From positions 1 to 64,000 of the forward strand of contig JAIOPI010000015.1 in assembly GCA_021413965.1 (NCBI GenBank): a stretch of DNA of 64,000 nt, in the 5' to 3' direction. Positions 35,093-46,586 of this stretch are shown here, piece after piece. Under the pieces are notes generated by a model. That model was not told where the DNA came from, did no database searches, and saw only the letters and a program-made list of their open reading frames with translations. The position numbers and the translations under genes were made by a program. Each line of letters starts with the position of its first letter. Position 1 is the first letter of the stretch. This DNA is from Lentisphaerota bacterium. Lineage in GTDB: Bacteria > Verrucomicrobiota > Kiritimatiellia > UBA8416 > JAIOPI01.

Positions 35093-35131
35093 GCGCGTAT
35101 TTCACGGATCCCCGATCCGTGAAATACGCGC
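35093..35131. terminator. Perfect 18-bp hairpin between convergent genes
   Basis: GCGCGTATTTCACGGATC at 35093-35110 and its exact complement at 35114-35131 enclose a three-base CCC loop. It sits between the stop of fucI (35062) and the stop of tatC (35143). It is symmetrical, so it can act on both transcripts. There is no T-run, so termination may be of a non-canonical kind. Confidence 0.8.
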
Positions 35132-35142
35132 TCGTTCGCGCC

Positions 35143-35916
35143 TCAGGCGTCGCGGGAGGGAATGGCCCGGCCGCGACGTTCCATCAGCCAGACGATCCAG
35201 ATGCATCCTTCGTTGAGGATGATCAACGGGGCGGACATCAGGATCATGCTCAGCGGATCGGGTGGCGTGACGAACATCGCGATCGTCATCAGGACCACGA
35301 TCACATGCCGGCGCTTCTCCCGCAGGAAGGCCGAACTGACCAATCCCAGCGCGCCGAGCAACACAATCAGAATCGGCAGTTCAAACACGAGCCCGAAGGC
35401 CAGCAAGAGCTTCAGGACAAAGCCGCAGTAATTCGACAGTTCCGCGAAATCGGCCTCGATGCCCATCCATCGATTGAACTGCAGCATCCACTTCAGCGTC
35501 ACCTTCAACGTGGTGGCATAACCAATGAACACCCCCAGGGCGAACAGCGCGGTGGACGCCGCCAGGATCTGCGTCACCACACGCCGCTCCCGGCGCGTGA
35601 GCCCGGGATACACGAAGCGAACAATAGACGCGACCATGCCCGGCGTGGCCAGCAGCAAGCCCGACCAGAAGACCACCTGCATGGCCACGGAAAATCCGTC
35701 CCCGATGTTGATGACCTTGAGATAGACATCCGGGTTCACGCCAGCACCCGCCAGCGGCATCTTGAGAAGCGCAAGTATGCGCGGGGCGAGCGGGCAGGCA
35801 ATGCCGACGCCCAGCACCAGGCTGACGGCGCACCAAATCAGGGTCTGGCGCAAGTCTTCAAGATGCGCGAGAAACGGTTTTCCCTGATCGGGAACGTCGG
35901 GCAAAGGAGCACTCAT
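35143..35916 (-). CDS. tatC: Twin-arginine translocase subunit TatC
   Basis: 257 residues with six predicted spans. The N-terminal FLAHLEDLRQTLIW is the conserved cytoplasmic motif that recognises the twin-arginine signal. The first loop contains GDGFSVAMQVVFWSGLLLATP, and FELPILIVLLGALGLV and AMFVTPPDPLSM are characteristic later segments. TatC forms the substrate receptor with TatA/B. The start overlaps the tatA/B stop (ATGA). The C-terminus is basic. Confidence 0.95.
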   Translation of the reverse strand: MSAPLPDVPDQGKPFLAHLEDLRQTLIWCAVSLVLGVGIACPLAPRILALLKMPLAGAGVNPDVYLKVINIGDGFSVAMQVVFWSGLLLATPGMVASIVRFVYPGLTRRERRVVTQILAASTALFALGVFIGYATTLKVTLKWMLQFNRWMGIEADFAELSNYCGFVLKLLLAFGLVFELPILIVLLGALGLVSSAFLREKRRHVIVVLMTIAMFVTPPDPLSMILMSAPLIILNEGCIWIVWLMERRGRAIPSRDA

Positions 35917-36317
35917 GCCTTGGGGTCCTGCGGCGGCGGCACATGACCGGACCCGGCCCCTCGCGGCGGCACCTCGCCAAGGACAGGCGTATCGGCAGGC
36001 GCATCGGCAGAGGCCAACACGTCAGGCGGCTGGCGATGAATGCCCCCGGGGGGCAAAGGCCGCGGGGGCAGCACCGGAGGGACATGACGGCCCGTCGCAT
36101 CATCCGCAGACCCGTCCAGGCTCATGATCTGATCCCGGAATTCGTTGGCGGCGCGGCGGGCCTCGTGCATCCAGCGGCCGACGGTGCGGGCAATCTCGGG
36201 CAATCGGCGCGGGCCGAACAGGACGAGAATCACCCCAAACAGCAGGAGCCACTCGCTGGTTCCTGCCGATCCGCTGAGGAAAGCCGTCGGCACTGGCGTT
36301 GCCGCCGGTAGGATCAT
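35913..36317 (-). CDS. TatA/TatB-family translocase protein
   Basis: 134 residues. One N-terminal hydrophobic helix (about 21-36, SEWLLLFGVILVLFGP) with the FGP hinge is followed by the amphipathic helix RRLPEIARTVGRWMHEARRAA and a Pro-rich tail of about 60 residues. A 20-residue leader precedes the helix, longer than usual. Only one TatA/B-type gene is present here, so it may serve both roles or a second lies elsewhere. ATG 36317 overlaps the pal stop. Confidence 0.9.
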   Translation of the reverse strand: MILPAATPVPTAFLSGSAGTSEWLLLFGVILVLFGPRRLPEIARTVGRWMHEARRAANEFRDQIMSLDGSADDATGRHVPPVLPPRPLPPGGIHRQPPDVLASADAPADTPVLGEVPPRGAGSGHVPPPQDPKA

Positions 36318-36826
36318 CGATACAGCGCGAACTCAACGCGGCGGTTGGCGCTCCAAGCCGACTCGTTGTGAGCCGGATCGAGAGGACGCTCCTCGCCATA
36401 GCTGCGCGTCTGAATGCGGGCGCCATCAATGCCGTAGCTGATCAGCGCCGCGCGCACCGCCTGCGCACGGTTCTCGCCAAGCGCCACGTTGTACTCGCGG
36501 CTGCCACGCTCGTCGCAATGGCCTTCCGCGATCAGACGGACATTCGTGTTCTGCGTCATGTACTGGGAGACGGCTTCAATCTTGGATGCTTCCTGCGCCT
36601 CGATGATGTACTGGTTGTAACCGAACGCCACGTTCTCAAAGGTGACATCCGTGACGCGCTCGCCATCCTCGAACCGCTCGCTCATGGCGTATTCGGTGTC
36701 ACCCGCCGGAAGGACATCCGTGTTCGTGGCCATGCCGGCGTTCTTCTTCTTGCCGGAGCAACCGGATACAAAGACGGCCATAGTCATTGTCAACACGAGG
36801 AAACGCAGTGCCACATACCGATGCAT
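36314..36826 (-). CDS. pal: Peptidoglycan-associated lipoprotein Pal
   Basis: 170 residues from ATG 36826 with GGAGAG upstream; the frame extends to 36859 without support. The lipoprotein signal ends at FVSGC. The OmpA-like domain has VRLIAEGHCDERGSREYN and ENRAQAVRAALISYGID, with the Asp and Arg that bind meso-DAP peptidoglycan, and ends RRVEFALYR. Pal anchors the outer membrane to the wall with TolB. It is the third gene of the tonB/tolA-tolB-pal series. Confidence 0.95.
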   Translation of the reverse strand: MHRYVALRFLVLTMTMAVFVSGCSGKKKNAGMATNTDVLPAGDTEYAMSERFEDGERVTDVTFENVAFGYNQYIIEAQEASKIEAVSQYMTQNTNVRLIAEGHCDERGSREYNVALGENRAQAVRAALISYGIDGARIQTRSYGEERPLDPAHNESAWSANRRVEFALYR

Positions 36827-36896
36827 ATCGAATCTCTCCAGAGCAGAGCCAACGCTCATTCAGGATGCGCCTGAACACGCCCGCAAAAGCGACCAC

Positions 36897-38096
36897 TCAG
36901 CGTGGCGACCACGCCGGCGAGTACCAATCGCCCTGCATTGTGGTCAACCGTACTTCAGGGTCGCCAAGAGTGTCAAGGATATACAAATCACTGTGGTATC
37001 CTTGGGTTTTTGCGCACACAATATGCCGCCCGTCGGGTGCCCAGGATGGCTCTTCGTAATCCGCCCCGCTGCTTGTCAACTGCGTTTCCTCGCCCGTGGC
37101 TGGATTCAGGATGCAGGCCTGGTAGCGCCCGCCACGGCGGCTGCTGTACACCAGCCGCCCGTCCGGCCCCCAGTCCGGCGACACGTTTTCCGATCCGCGG
37201 AACGTCAACCGCTTGGCCGCCCCACCCGCGGCCGTCATGACGTAGACCTGCGGCGACCCGGAACGGTCCGACACGTAGGCCAGGCGCGAACTGTCCGGCG
37301 ACCACGTCGGACACGCCTCCGTCGCCTGCGCCGTGCTCGTCAGCCGCTGCACGCGGCTCGATCCCAAATCCATCACATACAGTTCCGCATTGCCGTCGCG
37401 CGACAGCACCAGGGCCAACTGCCGCCCGTTCGGCGCCACTGACGGACCGGTGTTGATGCCGGGAAAATTAGACACCTTCTTGCGCGTCCGGCTGCCCAGG
37501 TCTACGCTGTAAATGTCTGCATAGCCACCATGGTACGACATGTAGTAGATCTGGCGCATATCCGGCGTCCACCCCGGCGTCATGCAAGGCTTGTCATCGC
37601 GCGTCAGTTGCGCCATCCCCTGCCCGTCCGCGTCGCACACGTACAGGTTCTTGCGGCCGCCCGGCGCGCCAATCAGCGCAATGCGCGTCGACGCCATGCC
37701 CGGCTTGCCCTTGACCGCCTTCACGATGTCGTCCGCCAGCCGGTGGGCGGCACGGCGCCAGGTCGCGCTGGGCTCGTCGTAGGCGCGCGTGAAGTAGCGG
37801 GTGCCGCCGGCGGCATTAGCCACATCGGCGTCAATCCGCGCCGCGCCATCCACCGCGCATTTGCCGCGCACCGTGATCGCCGCGCCGCCGCTGACAACAT
37901 TGAAATATCCCGAGCGCATCAGATCGTCGCGCACCACCTGCTTGAGCGCCCCGCCCTGTCCGGAAGCCGCTTGCAGCCCCGACAGGTCGATGTCCGATTT
38001 GCCCGTGCCCTGCTTGACGATGCGAATATCCTGCGCAGCCGCGACTCCGGCCATGCACACGGCCAAGACCGCCGCCACGATCCCATTCCTGCTCAT
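36897..38096 (-). CDS. tolB: Tol-Pal system protein TolB
   Basis: 399 residues. ATG 38096 is nine bases from AAGGAG; the ATG at 38102 is too close to it. A Sec signal (GIVAAVLAVCMAGVAAAQD) leads to the N-terminal TolB domain, then a beta-propeller with repeated blades: MTPGWTPDMRQIYYMS, GPSVAPNGRQLALVL, CPTWSPDSSRLAYVSD, SPDWGPDGRLVYSS, EPSWAPDGRHIVCA. It is periplasmic and binds Pal. It lies 35 bases after the TonB/TolA-like gene. Confidence 0.95.
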   Translation of the reverse strand: MSRNGIVAAVLAVCMAGVAAAQDIRIVKQGTGKSDIDLSGLQAASGQGGALKQVVRDDLMRSGYFNVVSGGAAITVRGKCAVDGAARIDADVANAAGGTRYFTRAYDEPSATWRRAAHRLADDIVKAVKGKPGMASTRIALIGAPGGRKNLYVCDADGQGMAQLTRDDKPCMTPGWTPDMRQIYYMSYHGGYADIYSVDLGSRTRKKVSNFPGINTGPSVAPNGRQLALVLSRDGNAELYVMDLGSSRVQRLTSTAQATEACPTWSPDSSRLAYVSDRSGSPQVYVMTAAGGAAKRLTFRGSENVSPDWGPDGRLVYSSRRGGRYQACILNPATGEETQLTSSGADYEEPSWAPDGRHIVCAKTQGYHSDLYILDTLGDPEVRLTTMQGDWYSPAWSPR

Positions 38097-38131
38097 GCCC
38101 ATGCGCTCCTTCTCCGGCGCGTACACCGCGC

Positions 38132-38905
38132 TCACTTCACGACAAATTCAATCGTCAATACCCGGTGCCGCTCCAGGAACGATACCGACAACCCCGGAAT
38201 ACGGTCCACCGCATTCAAGGCCGCTTCCACCGATCGGTCAAACTCCGGTATCCCCGACCCCCGCACCAGCTCGCGCTCCGAAACACTCCCGCCCGGCCCC
38301 AGCCGGAACGACGCCGTGACGGTCCGGTTGCCGACCGTGTCGCGTGAAGGCTGCACCCAGACCCGATCCATGGCTTGGCGGATCAAAAGCATGCTGCGTT
38401 CGTCTTCGCTCGGAATTGCGGTGTTGTACGTCCCCGCCTGAGCGCCCAGCAGCAGGCGGCTCCGGATTTCCTCCGGCGTCAGGGGATTCAACGTGTGGCC
38501 AGGGCGCCGCATCTTCTTCTTGCTGACCTGCACCTTCGTCTTCGTGGCGCTGGTGCCGTCCGCCGGTTTGGCAAGCTTGGCCGTATCTACCACTTTGGGC
38601 TTGGCGGCCTCGACCACCTTCGGCGTCGGAGCGGGTGCAGGCTCGGGCGTGCGAGGCTTTGGCGTGGCCGCCGGCGGCGGCGGTTCGGGTTCGGCCACCT
38701 CCTCGTTCCCGTCACCCTCATCCGGCTCACCCTTGAGCGTGCGCGTGTCCACGACGAACTCAATCGGAACGATCGTCGGCGCGGCTTCGCGAAAGCGGGC
38801 CCCGATGAGCGGCACGATCAGGAAGAGGAGCAGCAAGGCCACGTGGCCCGTGCTGACCCACGCCACCCGGCGGTAGAACACCTGCTTCTCCACCGCGTGA
38901 TTCAT
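38132..38905 (-). CDS. TonB/TolA-type energy-transducing protein
   Basis: 257 residues from ATG 38905 with AGGAGG directly upstream. One transmembrane helix (about 21-38, HVALLLLFLIVPLIGA) precedes a Pro/Glu/Lys-rich periplasmic linker (about 55-125) and a C-terminal TonB-like domain (about 160-257; VTASFRLGPGGSVSERELVR, FDRSVEAALNAVDRIP). Position just before tolB and pal suggests a TolA role, but the C-terminal domain reads like TonB. TolQ/TolR or ExbB/ExbD homologues are not in the window. Confidence 0.85.
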   Translation of the reverse strand: MNHAVEKQVFYRRVAWVSTGHVALLLLFLIVPLIGARFREAAPTIVPIEFVVDTRTLKGEPDEGDGNEEVAEPEPPPPAATPKPRTPEPAPAPTPKVVEAAKPKVVDTAKLAKPADGTSATKTKVQVSKKKMRRPGHTLNPLTPEEIRSRLLLGAQAGTYNTAIPSEDERSMLLIRQAMDRVWVQPSRDTVGNRTVTASFRLGPGGSVSERELVRGSGIPEFDRSVEAALNAVDRIPGLSVSFLERHRVLTIEFVVK

Positions 38906-39006
38906 CCTCCTCCTGTCAACCTGTCGGTTCCGGAATGGTGCGGGATCCGCACGCAGACGGCCCAGCCGCCGCCGACAGGACAATAGGTGGGTAACCGAAA
39001 ACCTGT

Positions 39007-39051
39007 CAAAAAGGAAATGACGGCTGCGGGTCAGGACACCACAGCCGTCAT
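39007..39051 (-). terminator. Rho-independent terminator after the 21-residue gene
   Basis: On the minus strand ATGACGGCTG (39051-39042) pairs perfectly with CAGCCGTCAT (39026-39017) across a 15-base loop, followed by TTTCCTTTTT. It lies 39 bases after the microprotein stop and about 110 bases before the TonB/TolA start, so it separates the two units. Confidence 0.85.
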
Positions 39052-39089
39052 CTCGTCGTTCATCTCTGACCGAAGCCAGAGAGTCGAAT

Positions 39090-39155
39090 TTACTTCTTAC
39101 CCTTCTTCGCCGCCTTCTTCGAGCTCTTCTTGGCTGCCTTCTTCTTAGCTACCAC
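39090..39155 (-). CDS. 21-residue Lys/Ala-rich microprotein
   Basis: GTG at 39155 is preceded by AAAGGAGGT, a near-perfect ribosome site ten bases upstream. The product has the form (M)VAKKKAAKKSSKKAAKKGKK plus a final residue, 12 Lys in 21 residues. It resembles the Lys/Ala repeats of histone H1-like tails. A good promoter (39338-39366) and a terminator (39007-39051) bracket it, which argues for a real transcribed gene. Likely binds nucleic acid or ribosomes through charge; this is inference. Too short for normal gene callers. Confidence 0.7.
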   Translation of the reverse strand: MVAKKKAAKKSSKKAAKKGKK

Positions 39156-39337
39156 GACTCGCTCACCTCCTTTGACCTCGCGTTCAGTGCTCGCGAGTTA
39201 ATAGGATTGGCCTTGATGCCTGTGCACCCGCCGGTCGGGTAGCTCCAATCGCCTGAACGATTGTTCGGCAGCACGCATGGCCACGACGACTCGCGCATTC
39301 AACCCCTAACGCCCTTGCGCCATCCATCGTTGTCGCG

Positions 39338-39366
39338 ACTGTAACCACAATTCAGAATCGCGTCAA
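39338..39366 (-). promoter_or_regulatory. Sigma70-type promoter for the microprotein gene
   Basis: On the minus strand TTGACG (39366-39361), a 17-base spacer and TACAGT (39343-39338) make a near-consensus promoter. It predicts a 5' leader of about 175 bases before the GTG start. The leader contains a possible hairpin (CCCGACCGGCGGG) and a 49-codon frame at 39149-39298 that ends across the microprotein start. Otherwise I see nothing in the 281 bases between 39156 and 39436 except the phr terminator. Confidence 0.65.
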
Positions 39367-39384
39367 CACCGCGGCGTCGGAAAT

Positions 39385-39427
39385 CAAAAAAAGATCGCGA
39401 TGCGAACGCGCGCTGTTTCTTTTTTTG
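39385..39427. terminator. Probable bidirectional terminator after the photolyase gene
   Basis: CAAAAAAAGA (39385-39394) and TCTTTTTTTG (39418-39427) are exact complements around a GC-rich inner region with CGCG arms. On the minus strand the T-run follows the hairpin just after the phr stop at 39437. Confidence 0.6.
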
Positions 39428-39436
39428 TCCGCGCGC

Positions 39437-40897
39437 TCACGCGCCGCGCGCGTCTTCGCGCCTCGACGGCATCCGCTTGAGCGCCGCCAGCGCACGCATG
39501 CGGGCCGCCGTGTGGCTGACCATCGGCTCGGGATAATTATCCCCCAGCCTCACGCCCGCAGCGCGCTGCACGTCTCCCGGCGCTTGCGCCGGCTGGTGGA
39601 TCCAACGCGCCGGCAAACGTCCCAACTCGGGCACGTAGCGCCGCACATACGAGCCTTCCGGATCAAACCGCTCGCCCTGCAGCGTCGGATTGAAAATGCG
39701 AAAGTACGGCGCCGCATCGGCCCCGCACCCCGCCGCCCACTGCCACCCCAGCGTGTTGTTGGCGAGATCGGCATCCACCAACGTGTCCCAGAACCACGCC
39801 GCTCCCGACTGCCATGACACCAGCAGATCCTTCACGAGAAAAGACGCCACGATCATGCGCACACGGTTGTGCATCCACCCGGTTTCCCACAGCTGGCGCA
39901 TGCCGGCATCCACGATCGGGAAGCCCGTCTGCCCCTTCTGCCAGGCGCGACGCCCCGCATCGTCGACCAACCATGGAAACGCCGCATACTCGCCGCGCAA
40001 AGGCTGCTCGGCGGTGTGCGGGAAGTGATGCAACAGGTGCTGTGCGAACTCGCGCCAGACCAATTGCCGCAGATAGGCTTCCGCCGCGTCCGCGCGGACC
40101 GCCCGCCCCGCCGACCGAACGGCATGCCAGACCCTGTGCGCGCTCAGCTCGCCCGAGTGCAGATACGGAGACAGCCGCGACGTCCCGTCGGCGCCGGGCA
40201 TGTTGCGTCCCTCAGGATACGTGTCGGCCGCCTCCGCCAGAAACCGTTTCAACGCCGCCTTCGCCCCCGCCGCACCCGGCGTCCATGCGCGGGCCAAACC
40301 CGCGGACCAGTCGCGGACGGGAAGGAGGGACAGGTCCGCCAGCGTCACCCCGTCCGGCCAGCGCGCTGGAGCGATCAAGCGCGTCACCGGCGGCAGCGGC
40401 GCGCGCGGTTCGCCCTGTCCCGTGCATTGCCGCCAGAACGGCGTGAATACCTGATACGGGCGTCCCGCACCGGTGGCAATGATCGCCGGATCAAAGAGCA
40501 GCGCGCCGGGAAACAGCCGCCACTCGATCCCCGCCGCGCGCAGTGCCGCGGCGGCGCGCGATTCCTCGCCCGCACCCACCGGCCCGTATCGGCGGCTCGC
40601 GTACACCGCCACCGCCCCCGTGGCACGGCAGACGGACACCAGATTCTCGACCATGGAGCCCTTGCGCAGAATCAAGCGCGCCCCTGCCCCGGCTAAGGCG
40701 GTGTCCAGATCATGCAACGCATGGTGCTGCCACCAGCGACTCGCCGCACCTGGCGCCCAGCGCCCGTCCTCCGCCGGCGACCAGATGTGGAGCGGAACGA
40801 CCGGACCGCCGGTCTCTGTCGCCGCCGTCAGCGCCGGATGATCGTCCAGCCGTAGATCCTCGCGCAACCAGACCACGGTTGCCGCGCGCCCCTTCAC
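39437..40897 (-). CDS. phr: Deoxyribodipyrimidine photolyase
   Basis: 486 residues, class I CPD photolyase/cryptochrome family. The N-terminal antenna-binding Rossmann domain starts VVWLREDLRLDDHPAL. The FAD-binding helical domain has TSRLSPYLHSGELSAHRVW, GWMHNRVRMIVASFLVKDL, DADLANNTLGWQWAAGCG and PYFRIFNP, all typical of active enzymes. It repairs UV-induced cyclobutane dimers with light. ATG 40897 overlaps the histidine-kinase stop (ATGA), so its translation is tied to the two-component genes. Confidence 0.94.
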   Translation of the reverse strand: MKGRAATVVWLREDLRLDDHPALTAATETGGPVVPLHIWSPAEDGRWAPGAASRWWQHHALHDLDTALAGAGARLILRKGSMVENLVSVCRATGAVAVYASRRYGPVGAGEESRAAAALRAAGIEWRLFPGALLFDPAIIATGAGRPYQVFTPFWRQCTGQGEPRAPLPPVTRLIAPARWPDGVTLADLSLLPVRDWSAGLARAWTPGAAGAKAALKRFLAEAADTYPEGRNMPGADGTSRLSPYLHSGELSAHRVWHAVRSAGRAVRADAAEAYLRQLVWREFAQHLLHHFPHTAEQPLRGEYAAFPWLVDDAGRRAWQKGQTGFPIVDAGMRQLWETGWMHNRVRMIVASFLVKDLLVSWQSGAAWFWDTLVDADLANNTLGWQWAAGCGADAAPYFRIFNPTLQGERFDPEGSYVRRYVPELGRLPARWIHQPAQAPGDVQRAAGVRLGDNYPEPMVSHTAARMRALAALKRMPSRREDARGA

Positions 40898-41943
40898 GAC
40901 GCCACCGGCAGACTGATGGTGAAGGCGGCGCCGCCAAGATCACTGCGACTGGCGTCCAGGGAACCATGGTGCGCCGCAACGATGTCGGACACGATGGCCA
41001 ATCCAAGTCCGTGGCCGTCCCGCCGACTGCTGCCCGCGCCGCGCCGGAATGGACGGAATGCCAGCCCGCGTCCCTCGTCCGGCAGGCCGGGGCCCGAGTC
41101 CCCCACGCGAACGCGGACGCTTGTCGCGTCTGGCATTACCTCGATCCTCACCTGCCCCCGGCCAGGCGTGAAGCGCATCGCATTGTCCACAATGTTGTGC
41201 AGCGCCTCGCGCAAGAGTTCACGCACGCCGCGCACCGTCAGCCGGCCGGGCGTCTCGACAATTGTGAGCGCAATGCCCTGCATCTCGCACACCGGGCCAA
41301 ATTCCGCCACCACTTCACGCGCCAACGCCAGCATGTCGACCGCGACAAAGGCCACTTCGATCTGGGCGGGTGAAAGCTTCGCCAGCGTCAGCAACTGGTC
41401 CACGGTGCGACTCAGGCGGCCCACTTCCTCCAGGACCCTCCCCAGCGTCTCCTGGTATTCCGCCGGACGGCGCGGCCGGCTCAGGCAGACTTCGGCACTG
41501 GCCCGCATGGCCGCCAACGGAGTGCGCAACTGGTGTGACGCGTCGTAGCTGAACCGCTCAAGGCGCTCCAGCGTCTCCTGGTACCGGTCAAAGGCGGCGT
41601 TGATCGTGCTCCCAAGTCGCCCCAGTTCGTCATCCGACCGCTCCGTGGTCACGCGCTGCGTGAGATCGCCCTCTCGAATCGTTTCGGCCGTGGAGAGCAT
41701 GGACCGGATGGGCTCAACCAGCCGCCGGGACAAGATCCACGCCACGCCAACCGCCAGCGGCCACAGGATCAGCATGCCAGTCAACAGGACGCGAAACTCA
41801 GTCCGCTCATCCCCCGCCATCGCCGGGTGCTCACTGATCTCGTGAAGGTTGAAGACCTTGAGGCCGATGACCTGGGCAATGAAGACAACCCCGGTCTGCA
41901 GAGTGAGCCACTTGAAGAACTGGACCCGCAGCGTGCCCCTCAT
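40894..41943 (-). CDS. Sensor histidine kinase
   Basis: 349 residues. Two membrane spans (about 10-30 and 53-71) enclose a periplasmic loop of only about 22 residues, so it is unlikely to bind a large external ligand. HAMP (about 72-122) is followed by HisKA with H137 in YDASHQLRTPLAAM, and by HATPase_c with NIVDNAMRF (N box), DSGPGL (G1) and GHGLGLAIV (G2). It is an EnvZ/OmpR-class kinase. The start overlaps the response-regulator stop. Confidence 0.93.
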   Translation of the reverse strand: MRGTLRVQFFKWLTLQTGVVFIAQVIGLKVFNLHEISEHPAMAGDERTEFRVLLTGMLILWPLAVGVAWILSRRLVEPIRSMLSTAETIREGDLTQRVTTERSDDELGRLGSTINAAFDRYQETLERLERFSYDASHQLRTPLAAMRASAEVCLSRPRRPAEYQETLGRVLEEVGRLSRTVDQLLTLAKLSPAQIEVAFVAVDMLALAREVVAEFGPVCEMQGIALTIVETPGRLTVRGVRELLREALHNIVDNAMRFTPGRGQVRIEVMPDATSVRVRVGDSGPGLPDEGRGLAFRPFRRGAGSSRRDGHGLGLAIVSDIVAAHHGSLDASRSDLGGAAFTISLPVAS

Positions 41944-42620
41944 GCGCCATCCCGCAGCATAAAGCCCACGCCGCGCACCGTGTGCAGCAGCTTCACGGCG
42001 TGCTCCTTGTCGATCTTCTCACGCAGGCGTGACACGTGCACGTCGATGACATTGTCCAGCGACGTCATGCGCGAACGAATTCGCCACACGTCACGCGCCA
42101 GCATATCCCGGGATACCACCTGCCCAAGATTGTCGAAAAGAAACGCCAGCAGGTCGAACTCGCGTGGCGTCAGCTCGATACTGACGCCACCGCGAACCGC
42201 CGTGCGCGAGCGCACATTCAGCTCCAGGTCGGCCAGGCGATAGCTCTGCACCTCGGACTTGCCGGCATGACGCAACTGCACACGGATCCGTGCCAGAAGT
42301 TCTCCCAGCGCGTACGGCTTGACCAAGTAGTCATCGGCGCCCGCATCCAGCCCCTGCAGACGGTCGGCAAGTTCCCCGCGGGCCGTCGTGATGATGACCG
42401 GCAACTTGCTCGGATGCTGTCCCCACTCTCTGATCAACTCCAACCCGTCGCCGTCGGGCAGACCGAGATCCAGCAGGATGATGCGAAAGACATGCGCCTG
42501 AAGCGCGGCATGCGCGTCCCGCAAGGTGCCAACCGTCAGCGCACGGTATCCGGCCTCTTCCAGACCGCGAACCAGGCTGGCGGCCAGGTGCCGGTCATCT
42601 TCGATGACGAGAATATCCAT
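41940..42620 (-). CDS. OmpR-family response regulator
   Basis: 226 residues. The receiver domain has the acidic pocket EDD (7-9), phospho-acceptor D51 in LLDLGLPDGDG, T79 and K101 (LVKPYA). The C-terminal winged helix (about 130-226) ends with DNVIDVHVSRLREKI and TVRGVGFMLRDG, typical of OmpR/PhoB proteins. It is the first gene of the three-gene unit with the kinase and photolyase, and probably autoregulates the unit from the 119-base gap up to lacZ. Confidence 0.95.
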   Translation of the reverse strand: MDILVIEDDRHLAASLVRGLEEAGYRALTVGTLRDAHAALQAHVFRIILLDLGLPDGDGLELIREWGQHPSKLPVIITTARGELADRLQGLDAGADDYLVKPYALGELLARIRVQLRHAGKSEVQSYRLADLELNVRSRTAVRGGVSIELTPREFDLLAFLFDNLGQVVSRDMLARDVWRIRSRMTSLDNVIDVHVSRLREKIDKEHAVKLLHTVRGVGFMLRDGA

Positions 42621-42739
42621 GGGTCAGTCCGAGCCCACATCGTCCGCAAGCAGGACAAAGCATAGGTCCGCCCCCCGCGCGTACGCAAGAAGCGACTGGC
42701 GGGACGCCTCCCCGAAGGCCCCTCCAGCCGCTCGCCCCC

Positions 42740-46478
<3,739 letters not shown>

Positions 46479-46586
46479 GCCCCGCATGAATGCACGTGGA
46501 CGTGAATCGGCTACCACATCCATGGCCGGGTTCCCGGCCCAAGCCCATTTGCATCCTTTCAAAACGCCAACTCCGACTTTGCCTGC

